NCBI GenBank assembly: GCA_965220645.1
Contig: OZ244836.1
Span: 1,364,001-1,428,000 of the forward strand
DNA length: 64,000 bases
Origin: Aldehydirespirator sp965220645
GTDB lineage: Bacteria; Actinomycetota; Acidimicrobiia; Acidimicrobiales; Aldehydirespiratoraceae
Direction of reading: 5' to 3'
Positions 1 to 7,273 of the stretch are shown here, one piece after another; the first letter of the stretch is position 1; each line of letters begins with the position of its first letter. The notes under the pieces are model-generated. The model saw nothing but the letters and a program-made list of their open reading frames with translations. It was not told where the DNA came from and ran no database searches. The position numbers were made by a program, and so were the translations under genes.

Positions 1-516
1 AGGTTCAGACAAGTAACGCTTCGTCGTGCCGGAGCGGACTGGATAGCGTAAGGCATCATCGCCAACAGAGACAGCATGTGGTTTGCGGGTGCTGGGTCCC
101 ACGCTAACTAGGTGTACCAGGCCGTTGTCAGCCTCAACCCGATGCGTACTGATCGACAGTGATGGTGATACTCTTGATGCGACTACCCTTTGCAGCCAGC
201 CTTCCATGTCTTCGTCTCTTGGAATGGGTACTATCTTGATTGCAGTGCTTAAGCCATCCTCTTCAATCCCGATAATGATTAAGCCTCCTGATGCATTGGC
301 CATCCCGGCTATATCGTATGCGGCCTCCTTCCTTTGCCCGTCTGTTGACTTGTACGCTTGGCGCTTGAACTCCAGATTCTGATTTTCGGATACTCCGATC
401 AACTGCTCAAGACCATCCCTCGTGATATTCGTAAGCTCGGCTCCGAGGAGGGGCCGCAAAAGAGGTGGTATCCATCCAGGCACTGCCCTCACCTTACCGC
501 CGCCGTCGCAACTCAT
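1..516 (-). CDS. Schlafen AlbA_2-domain protein (3' end beyond window)
   Basis: The gene starts at 516 and runs off the left edge, so only 172 codons are visible and no stop is seen. The protein shows the AlbA_2 pattern: LEFKR at residues 48-52, a helix, then AGMANASGGLIIIGIEEDG at 70-88, followed by SVGPSTRKPHA. In known family members this N-terminal nucleic-acid-binding fold is followed by ATPase-like or winged-helix parts, and such proteins act as regulators or defence factors. It is divergent from the reverse transcriptase gene and shares its 276-bp control region. No strong ribosome binding site precedes the ATG; a GTG at codon 12, behind AAGGTGAGG, is an alternative start. Family assignment is confident; function is inferred. 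Confidence 0.8.
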   Translation of the reverse strand, partial: MSCDGGGKVRAVPGWIPPLLRPLLGAELTNITRDGLEQLIGVSENQNLEFKRQAYKSTDGQRKEAAYDIAGMANASGGLIIIGIEEDGLSTAIKIVPIPRDEDMEGWLQRVVASRVSPSLSISTHRVEADNGLVHLVSVGPSTRKPHAVSVGDDALRYPVRSGTTKRYLSEP

Positions 517-543
517 TGTCGCACGATGCACCCTGGCCCGCGG

Positions 544-557
544 TCGCATAAATGCGA
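544..557. promoter_or_regulatory. Perfect dyad TCGCAT-AA-ATGCGA
   Basis: Two 6-bp arms around AA lie 28 bp before the AlbA_2 start and 236 bp before the reverse transcriptase start. The position suits an operator for the AlbA_2 gene. A GGCCC/GGGCC hairpin (705-718) and a GGTGCC/GGCACC inverted pair (571-576, 629-634) lie in the same intergenic region, which holds no convincing gene. Confidence 0.35.
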
Positions 558-767
558 GGAACTCTGGCTCGGTGCCACGGCGTCTGGATCTCCAAGAGTG
601 TGGTTGTGCTCCGGCTGCGCTTGGTGTCGGCACCAGTGATGGTCGAGGTGGGCATAAGAGGCGCTCAGGGACGCGTGCGGTGGTCGCCTGTGCGCGGGCG
701 ATTTGGCCCGGGTGGGCCGGGTAGTCGTGGCGGCTTGTGGGAGGTAGCGTAGAGTAAATGACGGTGG

Positions 768-777
768 TGTAATTACA
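768..777. promoter_or_regulatory. Palindrome TGTAATTACA before the RT ribosome binding site
   Basis: This perfect 10-bp AT-rich palindrome stands out in GC-rich surroundings. It sits between the -10-like hexamers TAGCGT/TAGAGT (about 745-756) and the GGGAGGA ribosome binding site at 781-788. A repressor site is the simplest reading. Confidence 0.35.
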
Positions 778-792
778 TCAAAGGGAGGAAAG

Positions 793-2301
793 ATGCGCGT
801 TGCGCGCTCTCGTGGTGGCGGCCATCGGCCGATCCTGGCCGAAGTTTCGGGTAATCTGCGGGCTGGCGCGCCTTGGGCGGGAGAGCGTGATCTTCCCGAC
901 GTCGTCGCCTGGGCTGACTTCAAGGCGGCCCCCGAGTTGGTGCATCAGCGTATGGTCAGCCGCTTGAAGGAAGGCCGGTGCCCGTCGGTGGTCGCCACGT
1001 TTCCGCTGCCGAAGCCCGGCAAGAACGAGGTGCGCAGGATGGCGTGGCTCAACCCCTATGACGATCTCTACCTTCGGATCGTCGTAGGGCGCGCTGCGCT
1101 AGCCATCGAGTCGGCGCTCGGTCCTGATGTGTTCAGTTACCGACTTGAGGACGAGCCTCCGGGGTGGTCAGTACAAGATGTCCGGAGGGCCTTCCATCTG
1201 CGGCGCGAGCGAGGCGAGGCCCTACTCGCTGACTGGCGGTGCAATGCGATGGCGGTTTCCGACCTGCGGCACTATTACCCGTCCCTTGCGCCGGAAGCCC
1301 TCTCAAGAGCCCTCGATCGAGCCGCAGCGCCTATTGGGGCTGTGAGACTGATCGATACCTTCCTTCGCGAACTTAAGGCGATGGGTGCACCTCGGGGCCT
1401 ACCGGTTGGCCCCGAGGCGTCTGGCTTGCTGGGCAACATAGTGTTGCTGGCGGTCGACGAGGCTGTCGCCGACCGTGTCCTTGGCCATGTCCGGTACATG
1501 GACGACAGTTGGTTGTATCTCCGGTCCGAGAGCGAGTGGTCAGAGGTATACGACGTCTACATCGCGTCAGCATCGGCTCTCGGTCTTGAAGTGAACGCTT
1601 CAAAGGTCGCGGTTCACCAGAAGGGCAGCGTCGGGGCCGAGAACGCCATACAGCATGGACATATCGCGTATCTGGTTTCGGACCATGCGAGGTACCGCAC
1701 GCCTGACATGGCCGCTGGCGAGATCCGGTCGCAGCTCGAACAATCAGAACCGGACTGGGCCGTCGTCGGCTTTCATCTGGGATCGCTCAGGCATACCAAG
1801 AGTGCTGCCGGGCTTGGCGTCCTTCAGAAGCATCCGCAAATCCTGCAAGAGATGCCACGAAACACTGGAAGGTACTTGGCGACACTGGCTACTGACAAGC
1901 AGATGCGGGGAAAGATCGACCACGACTGGCTCATTGAGCAGGCAACAGGCCCACACTCATCCCGCTCGCTCGCAGGCCAACTCCAAGCATGCCGAGCAGC
2001 AAGCCAGCTTCGAATGAGCAAAGAGCACGGCAAACGCCTGGAAGAGCTGGCTACTGACAGCAGCCTCATGCAGCACACTCCGCTCCAAGCCTGGGCTGCA
2101 AGGGCCTGGGGTTACTCGAGGGCTCACAACCCGGGTCGAGCAGTGGACTATGCATGTCACTATGGAGACTTCTCGGTCAGACGAGCCTTCGCTCTCACAA
2201 TCCATCCGGACTCATCGACCCCGTCCAAGCGATCATGCTGGAGACGGAAGCTGGGATCTGTGGACGCTGACCTCTTGCCGACACTCGCACGGCTTCATTG
2301 A
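793..2301 (+). CDS. Stand-alone reverse transcriptase (UG/DRT- or Abi-like) with YMDD active site
   Basis: The 502-residue protein carries the reverse transcriptase motifs in order: PLPKPGKNEVR (71-81), DLRHYYPSL with the first catalytic Asp (157-165), GLPVG (202-206), the YMDD box (235-238) and GLEVNASK (264-271). The palm ends near residue 280. The remaining ~220 residues look all-helical and include a HEAT-like segment (AWAARAWGYSRAHNPGRAVD). No maturase X, HNH endonuclease or integrase part is visible, so it is not an ordinary group II intron enzyme. Length and layout fit the UG/Abi defence-associated RT group, but the subfamily cannot be assigned by eye. The start is fixed by AAGGGAGG 5 nt upstream. 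YMDD, rather than the YADD/YVDD usual in retrons and group II introns, is notable. Confidence 0.85.
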   Translation: MRVARSRGGGHRPILAEVSGNLRAGAPWAGERDLPDVVAWADFKAAPELVHQRMVSRLKEGRCPSVVATFPLPKPGKNEVRRMAWLNPYDDLYLRIVVGRAALAIESALGPDVFSYRLEDEPPGWSVQDVRRAFHLRRERGEALLADWRCNAMAVSDLRHYYPSLAPEALSRALDRAAAPIGAVRLIDTFLRELKAMGAPRGLPVGPEASGLLGNIVLLAVDEAVADRVLGHVRYMDDSWLYLRSESEWSEVYDVYIASASALGLEVNASKVAVHQKGSVGAENAIQHGHIAYLVSDHARYRTPDMAAGEIRSQLEQSEPDWAVVGFHLGSLRHTKSAAGLGVLQKHPQILQEMPRNTGRYLATLATDKQMRGKIDHDWLIEQATGPHSSRSLAGQLQACRAASQLRMSKEHGKRLEELATDSSLMQHTPLQAWAARAWGYSRAHNPGRAVDYACHYGDFSVRRAFALTIHPDSSTPSKRSCWRRKLGSVDADLLPTLARLH

Positions 2302-2660
2302 CGCACACCCCCCACATGCACGGGACCGGATGTGGGCCTCGACGATCGCTAGACAATCGCTACCCGCGGCCGAAAGGCGGTCGGCCCGGAGCACATCGCA
2401 TATGCAATCAACCTAGGGGAGGCAAAGCGACGGACAGCCCAACGCTCCCTGGGCTAGGAGCCGGGCCAGCCGGAAGGCTGGTCCGTCCCAGTACCGGAGA
2501 CCACCTTGGGCAGAGAAGGGCTTCAACAGCGAGGGCGGTCACGACCCGTAACTCACAGTCCGAGATCTTCGTCAACACTTCAGAGAGAAGATCTTGGCAG
2601 ACTCGGAAGCGTGGAACTCTGGTGGACCGTGCCACGGCGCGTCTGCGGTACGCTTCCGGT
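2302..2660 (+). ncRNA. Hairpin-rich non-coding stretch after the RT; candidate RT-associated RNA
   Basis: No credible gene fills these 359 nt, but several strong stems do. An outer stem pairs 2429-2435 (GACGGAC) with 2481-2487 (GTCCGTC) and encloses hairpin 2436-2440/2451-2455 and hairpin 2467-2471/2476-2480 with loop GGAA, giving a three-way junction. The second hairpin alone can extend to 9 bp (2463-2471/2476-2484). Further on, 2560-2570 pairs with 2587-2597 over 11 bp (one G-U) around a 16-nt loop. CACAT/ATGTG (from 2313) and GGCCG/CGGCC stems lie upstream. Known defence RTs and retrons use a neighbouring RNA as partner or template, usually upstream, so function here is inference. Confidence 0.4.
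2649..2654 (+). promoter_or_regulatory. -10 hexamer TACGCT for leaderless microprotein gene 1
   Basis: The TAnnnT hexamer lies exactly 6 nt before the GTG at 2661, the spacing of actinobacterial leaderless promoters. It decides the chosen start. Confidence 0.45.
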
Positions 2661-2786
2661 GTGGGAGACGAGGAGACGGGCAGCAGGCCTCGGAATGTCC
2701 ATGTGAGGGGTGGGAGGGCTCCGAAGAATCCGCCTCCACCACCGCGTGTGGTCAACAGGTTGCCGAAGCCTCCAAGGAAGCGCTAG
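2661..2786 (+). CDS. Proline-rich basic microprotein 1 (41 aa)
   Basis: The short protein has an acidic/polar head (GDEETG) and a tail RGGRAPKNPPPPPRVVNRLP followed by KPPRKR. It aligns with the 48-residue product encoded 94 bp downstream: both share RGRAP-(K/R)-N, a proline run, a V-x-x-LP step and a C-terminal KR. Two tandem products with the same pattern support real translation. No ribosome binding site is present, but a leaderless -10 fits the GTG. An in-frame GTG at 2622 would add 13 residues. No known family is recognised. A PxxP-rich peptide next to a membrane protein suggests a binding partner or regulator, which is inference. Confidence 0.55.
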   Translation: MGDEETGSRPRNVHVRGGRAPKNPPPPPRVVNRLPKPPRKR

Positions 2787-2867
2787 CCGAGGCCGGAAGC
2801 CTCAGACGTCGTCGTCTCGCTCGGCTTCGGTCGCAGCAGTCCCGCTGGCCTCCATCGCATCATCATG

Positions 2868-2873
2868 TAGCCT
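2868..2873 (+). promoter_or_regulatory. -10 hexamer TAGCCT for leaderless microprotein gene 2
   Basis: This TAnnnT hexamer is followed by 7 nt and then the ATG at 2881. It mirrors the arrangement before microprotein 1, so each copy appears to carry its own promoter. Confidence 0.45.
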
Positions 2874-2880
2874 CTATTGC

Positions 2881-3027
2881 ATGGCCGAGAAGCAAACTCG
2901 CCCCAGTGCCGAGCCGAACCTCTCGAAGCGCGGGAGGGCACCTCGGAACGCCCCCCCGGCACCGCCTCCCGTGGACACTCTGCCGCCGCCACCGAGCAGA
3001 GGCGGAGATCAGTCGCCCAAGCGGTAG
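2881..3027 (+). CDS. Proline-rich basic microprotein 2 (48 aa)
   Basis: This is the second copy of the microprotein pair. It begins MAEKQTRPSAEP, continues KRGRAPRNAPPAPPPVDTLP and ends in SPKR. Compared with copy 1 it has a longer head and a seven-residue polar insert before the terminal KR. The core is conserved while the DNA between the genes is not, which suggests an old duplication kept by selection. It ends 10 bp before the DUF6338-like membrane protein and is probably cotranscribed with it. No signal peptide, membrane segment or Cys/His metal site is seen. The function is unknown. Confidence 0.6.
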   Translation: MAEKQTRPSAEPNLSKRGRAPRNAPPAPPPVDTLPPPPSRGGDQSPKR

Positions 3028-3037
3028 CTCCTAGCCG

Positions 3038-3805
3038 ATGCCTAGCACGCTGGTAGGGCTGCTGGTTGCCGTCTATGTGTTGATCCCCGGCTACTGCTAC
3101 TACGCGGTGCGCCGACGGACGGTTCCCACGCGCCCGGTCTCCACAGTGATCGAAGGTGCCAACCTGCTCGTCGTAGCGATGGTTGCCAATGCATCGATGC
3201 TGGCGCTCTATGGCGCCCTTCAATCGGTGCCGTGGATACGGGGCCACTCTCCGAGCATCGTTCATCTCCTGCGCGATGCGGAGGGATATCTACTCCAAAG
3301 CAACGCCAGGCTCGCATGGATCGGAGGATGGTCGGTGGCGCTCCTCGCTGGAGCGTCGGCCCTCGCGGTGGCGTTCGCCCATCGCCTCTGGCCGATAGAG
3401 CCCTTCCTGAAGCGGTTCGCTCCAGCGCTGTCCGACGAGTCCGTATGGCACCGCTACTTCTTCATCGGCGCCCCGAAGGACAGCTACGTATATCTCGAGT
3501 GCCACCTGAACGACGGAAGCTACGTGGCGGGACCACTCGTCTGGTACAACACAGATCTTGAAGACTCCCCAGACCGTGATCTGGTCATCGGTCAGCCCCT
3601 AACACTTCTTGGGCCGGATGGCGAGCCCATCGAGGGCTCTCCTGGTGCTCAGGCAATCCTCTCAGCACGCGAAATCCGCCAGATTCTCGTGACCTATGCC
3701 GCTCGGTCAACGATCGACCCTGAAGAGGGCCGCTCAGGCGGGCTGACGCCGGATGCCTCTGAGCCGATTGGGACGGTGAGCGATGGCCCGCGAGTGTCGG
3801 AATGA
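3038..3805 (+). CDS. DUF6338-like integral membrane protein
   Basis: The 255-residue protein starts with a hydrophobic helix (VGLLVAVYVLIPGYCYYAV), has a second around residues 50-68 and a third near 100-122, then a soluble C-terminal half. That half has the pattern I associate with DUF6338: W-x-x-YF, then SYVYLECHLNDGSYVAGPLV, a D-R-D-L step, and SAREIRQILVTY near the end, which suggests a small beta domain exposed to the cytosol. The family has no assigned role. It follows the two proline-rich microproteins by 10 bp, so the soluble domain could be their partner (inference). The last ~35 residues are polar and probably disordered. Confidence 0.65.
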   Translation: MPSTLVGLLVAVYVLIPGYCYYAVRRRTVPTRPVSTVIEGANLLVVAMVANASMLALYGALQSVPWIRGHSPSIVHLLRDAEGYLLQSNARLAWIGGWSVALLAGASALAVAFAHRLWPIEPFLKRFAPALSDESVWHRYFFIGAPKDSYVYLECHLNDGSYVAGPLVWYNTDLEDSPDRDLVIGQPLTLLGPDGEPIEGSPGAQAILSAREIRQILVTYAARSTIDPEEGRSGGLTPDASEPIGTVSDGPRVSE

Positions 3806-3888
3806 GTCGATAACAGGGCATATAGCGAGCTATTTGGTATCGCCAGTCCTGCATGCTGCGTGGGGTCCGCCTCATGTGCGATCGATTG

Positions 3889-4278
3889 TCAGCCTGTCCT
3901 GCCCAGTCGCCTGACTTCATCGATGAGAGCCTGGACATCGTCGAGCCAGCCGTTGAGTTCCGAGGCGATCGGCGGTAGCTCGTAAGCGTGGTGATGGCAG
4001 GCCCCTGAGAGAAGGTGCCATGCGCTTCGGACTCGACGGGCGAGTACGACGCCAGCGTATTCGGGCAGGCACAGTAGCTGAGCGTGTCGGGACGCCGTCT
4101 CGACTCCTGGCGCGGTTTGCGTCCAGAACTGGTCAAGGGCGCTCTCCAACGCTTGGCGACCGAGCAAGGCTGCAGCGCGCGGCCATGTGCCCACCAGGCT
4201 GGCACGCTGCTCCCGGATTACTGATCGGGCGAGGTCCGCCAGAATCGCCGACTGATGGCGACTGCCGACTGCTGTCAT
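3889..4278 (-). CDS. Small helical HEPN-like protein coupled to an AAA ATPase
   Basis: The 129-residue protein is predicted almost wholly helical and carries a striking segment, RSAWHLLSGACHHHAYELPP, near residue 83. An Arg followed some residues later by a His cluster in a helical bundle recalls HEPN RNases, though the exact R-x4-6-H spacing cannot be confirmed by eye. Its ATG overlaps the stop of the upstream ATPase gene by 4 nt (ATGA), so the two are translated together in fixed ratio. I have a general impression of similar small proteins beside AAA ATPases in actinomycetes. An ATPase sensor paired with a small effector is the natural reading, but no activity can be assigned. Confidence 0.6.
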   Translation of the reverse strand: MTAVGSRHQSAILADLARSVIREQRASLVGTWPRAAALLGRQALESALDQFWTQTAPGVETASRHAQLLCLPEYAGVVLARRVRSAWHLLSGACHHHAYELPPIASELNGWLDDVQALIDEVRRLGRTG

Positions 4279-6731
4279 GACGCGGCCAATCTCTGGGCAA
4301 GATCCTCGGCGCGGCGGATGAGGTCCCTGAGGTCGGTTCCCTCGTCAGCGCCGGTGTGGGTTGCCCGGTTGCACTCCGACACAGTTGCGCTGGCCCATGG
4401 GCCGAACTTGTTGTTGAGCCTGTTCTTGACGTCGCCAGCACGATCCGCATTGCCATAGAGCGCGATTGCGATCCGGGGCATGAGCCGTACCGCGTTGTCC
4501 CAAACAGCTTCGCATTCCTTGTGGCTCATCCCTTGGGCAAGCAGCCGTCTTCGACCCGACTCAAGACATGCGGCCTCGATGGCCTTCCGGCAGAAGCCAG
4601 GAACGACCCTGCGGCGCACTTCGTCGGGGAGATCGTCGTCGTGCTCCACGGCCCGCGCGTCTCTGATGGCTGCTCGGACCGGATTGAGCGATTGCTTGAG
4701 TTCTACCTCGGATCTCGGGCGGCGAGTCACCTCTACGGTGGTTGCGGGGATTTGGTGCTGGTTGATGGCCGCCGGGAGCCGGTTGTCGTGAGTGAACACG
4801 ACCACCTGGTGCGTCTGGGCCAACTCGCCGAGGACGCTCGCCAACCTCTCAACTCTGACAGGATCCATCGCCTGAACCGGATCGTCGAGCATGACAAACC
4901 CGAATGGCGTGTCGTTGGATCGCACCCGTGGGATGAAGAGGCTCAGGGCGAGCGCGTACAACTCGCCCTGGGACATAACACCGAGGGCCGCGCTGCGGTC
5001 TCCGTCAACCGTTACATCCATAGTGACGTTCTTGGCACCGAGCCTCACGTCCTCGAGAGTGACGTTCGAGCTGGCAGCGAGTTTGGCCCATACTTCCTTG
5101 ACCTGCTCGCTGACTGTCTCGAAACGCTCATCGCGAATCTTCTTCTCGCAGTTCTTGAGCCATTGCTCTGCGCTCTTGAGCGGCCTCACCCTCTCGGCCG
5201 CCGACTGTCCAGCGCGAGCATCCGGCAGCATCTTGGTAAGCACCTCGGCCATCGGCCTCCAAGTGTCCGCGAGTTGCTGTCTGCGCTCTGCGGCCGCCGA
5301 TCGAATCGCTTCGGTCGCCTCCACTACCCGTAGGCACACGGAGTCGAGATGCTCCGCTAACTCCGCGTCGGCCTGTGGTGTGCCAATCCAGTCATTCCAG
5401 GCTGCCTGCAGATCAGCGAGGTCGATCCCCACATCAACATGGGCAGCCATGCCGACCGCCTCCGGAATCGCACCGATCACGCTGCGGGCCGCGCGCCGGG
5501 ACTCGTGACGTGCCTCTTGAGCGGCATCGACAGCGTGTGCTTCGGAGCGCAGGTGCCCGATCTCTTGTTGCAGATCTGCGACCCGACCGGCGTGGAGGCC
5601 CTCGACCCGTCCGCACACGGGACAGTCGCCGTCGCCGTGCTGCGCGTGAACCTCGACGGCAGCTTGCAGCAGTTCAACAAGCTTCAAGGCGCGATCTGCA
5701 TCGCTCCCCTGTAGCGCCGCAAGACGGTCAACCGACTCGCGCAAGCCGCTCGCCGCTGCCGCTGCGTGGTCGAGGTCGGGTGCCGCAAGCTGTTCCAGGG
5801 CCGCCAACACACGTTCTCGCTCGGCTGACGTGGGCTCGGCGCCAGTTATGAGTTCATCGATCTTGGCGAGGTCCCAACTGCCCGTAAGGGCATCGATGGC
5901 AGCGCGGGCTCGGTCGTCGGGGAAGTCCCTGAGTGCGCCGATCGTCGCCTCGACGTGTTGCTTGGACGTCTTGGCTTGGTTCTCAGCCGATTGCCGCGCT
6001 TCCCGCAAGTCCGCCAGGGGCGTTCGCAGCGATTCCATCCCGAGCATCGGTGCCAAGGCGTTGTATCGATCGACGGGCTTCCCCTCGATGATCGTGGAGA
6101 GCTCCGAATAGGACAAGAACGGGCGGAACGTCTTGAGGGCGGCGCTCCATCCGAGCGAGTCGAGGCTTTCGTGCCCACTGCCGGGAACCGTCACAATGGT
6201 CTCGGACGACTCAAGCTCGTCGCTGGCCCAAGTAACGCGCACTGTGCGAGGTTGGCGCTCTCCGTCAACGCGCAGTCCTACCGTTATGACGGAATTGTTC
6301 TCTGTGTGCAGGTTGCGCCAGCCGCGCTTCCATTCCAGCGACTTGCCCAACCAGCGAACCGAATTGCCCGTCAACGTCAACTCGGCTGCTTCAGCGATCG
6401 AAGACTTGCCCGATCCGTTCCGCCCAGCCACGAGCGTCAGGCCTGGACCTGGATGGAGCCGCAACGTGCAGGTTGGGCCGATGCCTCGGAACCCCGTCAC
6501 GGCCACCGACTCCAGATAGGCGCGTACGGGCACTGGCCCTGGGCCAGCGGCTCCCGGTTCTGGTCGCTCAAACACGGCGCCATCGATCACATCGCTCAAA
6601 CGGCCCTCCAGTGCCCCGAGCACGAGAGACTCGCTCTCATCGGTCATCCCGTCGTCGCGGTCAAGACGGTCGAGCACTTCCGATATCAGCGGATCGTCCA
6701 CGGCTGGGTCTCCCATCGAACTTTTGGCCAA
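4275..6731 (-). CDS. SMC/RecF-type AAA ATPase with zinc hook (defence-like)
   Basis: The 818-residue protein has a split ABC ATPase: Walker A GRNGSGKSS (103-111), signature MSQGELYALALSLF (586-599), Walker B FVMLDDPVQAMD (612-623) and the H-loop VVVFTHD (643-649). Between the lobes are coiled coils broken by a CPVCG zinc hook (370-374), as in Rad50/SbcC and defence ATPases of the Lamassu, RloC and PARIS type. A helical C-terminal extension of ~150 residues follows the ATPase; it has no anticodon-nuclease motif that I recognise. The first codon used is TTG at 6731; ATG at 6716 (MGDPAVDD) is equally possible. It forms an operon with the downstream 129-residue protein. A role in anti-phage defence is inferred from architecture and location. 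Confidence 0.75.
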   Translation of the reverse strand: MAKSSMGDPAVDDPLISEVLDRLDRDDGMTDESESLVLGALEGRLSDVIDGAVFERPEPGAAGPGPVPVRAYLESVAVTGFRGIGPTCTLRLHPGPGLTLVAGRNGSGKSSIAEAAELTLTGNSVRWLGKSLEWKRGWRNLHTENNSVITVGLRVDGERQPRTVRVTWASDELESSETIVTVPGSGHESLDSLGWSAALKTFRPFLSYSELSTIIEGKPVDRYNALAPMLGMESLRTPLADLREARQSAENQAKTSKQHVEATIGALRDFPDDRARAAIDALTGSWDLAKIDELITGAEPTSAERERVLAALEQLAAPDLDHAAAAASGLRESVDRLAALQGSDADRALKLVELLQAAVEVHAQHGDGDCPVCGRVEGLHAGRVADLQQEIGHLRSEAHAVDAAQEARHESRRAARSVIGAIPEAVGMAAHVDVGIDLADLQAAWNDWIGTPQADAELAEHLDSVCLRVVEATEAIRSAAAERRQQLADTWRPMAEVLTKMLPDARAGQSAAERVRPLKSAEQWLKNCEKKIRDERFETVSEQVKEVWAKLAASSNVTLEDVRLGAKNVTMDVTVDGDRSAALGVMSQGELYALALSLFIPRVRSNDTPFGFVMLDDPVQAMDPVRVERLASVLGELAQTHQVVVFTHDNRLPAAINQHQIPATTVEVTRRPRSEVELKQSLNPVRAAIRDARAVEHDDDLPDEVRRRVVPGFCRKAIEAACLESGRRRLLAQGMSHKECEAVWDNAVRLMPRIAIALYGNADRAGDVKNRLNNKFGPWASATVSECNRATHTGADEGTDLRDLIRRAEDLAQRLAAS

Positions 6732-6851
6732 GGTTGACGCTAGCTACGGACTGTGCCACGCAGCGCCTTCGGGCCCCGTGCGCCCGGGATCAACCCCCCG
6801 GACATCATGACGGCTCGAAATGTCGACACATGATCAGCAATGTCATAAGTA

Positions 6852-6877
6852 TTCATGTAGTGTTCATGTAATATAAT
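6852..6877 (+). promoter_or_regulatory. Promoter with TTCATGTA direct repeats before the TA-dprA string
   Basis: A perfect TATAAT (6872-6877) is preceded by two direct copies of TTCATGTA (6852-6859 and 6863-6870) at an 11-bp period, one helical turn. The repeats overlap the -35/-10 spacer. This is the layout expected for autorepression by an antitoxin complex bound on one face of the DNA. Confidence 0.5.
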
Positions 6878-6934
6878 TGCCATTGTTGATTCAGCCGCGT
6901 TGAGGGCTCGTCCAATGGAGCAGGAATACGGGGG

Positions 6935-7273
6935 GTGGCGATGAGTCTCTACATCCACAGCGACGGCGGCTTGGGCTGGCAGTACGCTCGGTCTATGTCC
7001 GATCCCGAAGAGTTGGGACCCGTCAGTCTCACTGAGCCGGAGGCTGACATAGCGGCGCGGACAGGAGCGGAGTCGCCGGAGAGTCCTACGGTCGACAGCG
7101 TCCGCCTTCTGGCCCAACAACACCCGGAGTTGGACTGGAGCGACCCCGAGGGCGCACTCGAGACGCTCGCCATCCTGAATGACCCAGAGGCGATGGCCGA
7201 TTTGGAAGAGGCAGAACACGACATAGCGGCCGGCAACTTGCTGCCCTTGGATCGCTATGCCCCTCCTGGCTAG
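6935..7273 (+). CDS. Antitoxin-like protein without an obvious DNA-binding domain
   Basis: The 112-residue acidic protein ends in DPEAMADLEEAEHDIAAGNL, the toxin-wrapping tail typical of Phd/YefM/RelB-type antitoxins, and is followed at once by a ParE/HigB-type toxin. The usual N-terminal Phd fold is missing: residues 1-60 are polar and Pro/Glu-rich. Translation may begin at the ATG at 6995 (MSDPEELGPV), giving 92 residues. The gene overlaps the toxin start by 17 nt. It is a second neutraliser in the same operon as a HigA, which is unusual. The tail and context support antitoxin; the missing DNA-binding part is odd. Confidence 0.55.
   Translation: MAMSLYIHSDGGLGWQYARSMSDPEELGPVSLTEPEADIAARTGAESPESPTVDSVRLLAQQHPELDWSDPEGALETLAILNDPEAMADLEEAEHDIAAGNLLPLDRYAPPG

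Noticed and set aside
83..382. 99-codon plus-strand frame at the left edge
   Set aside because: It is antisense to the clear AlbA_2 coding sequence and has no family-like residues.
2298..2660. Long frame leading into microprotein 1 from just after the RT stop
   Set aside because: The first ~120 residues are low-complexity and overlap the strong stem-loops; only the part from the GTG at 2661 has a paralogue and a promoter.
793..2660. Diversity-generating retroelement or retron
   Set aside because: I found no template/variable repeat pair with A-biased mismatches and no accessory Avd gene. No typical msr-msd layout was found upstream either, so the RT is left as UG/Abi-like.
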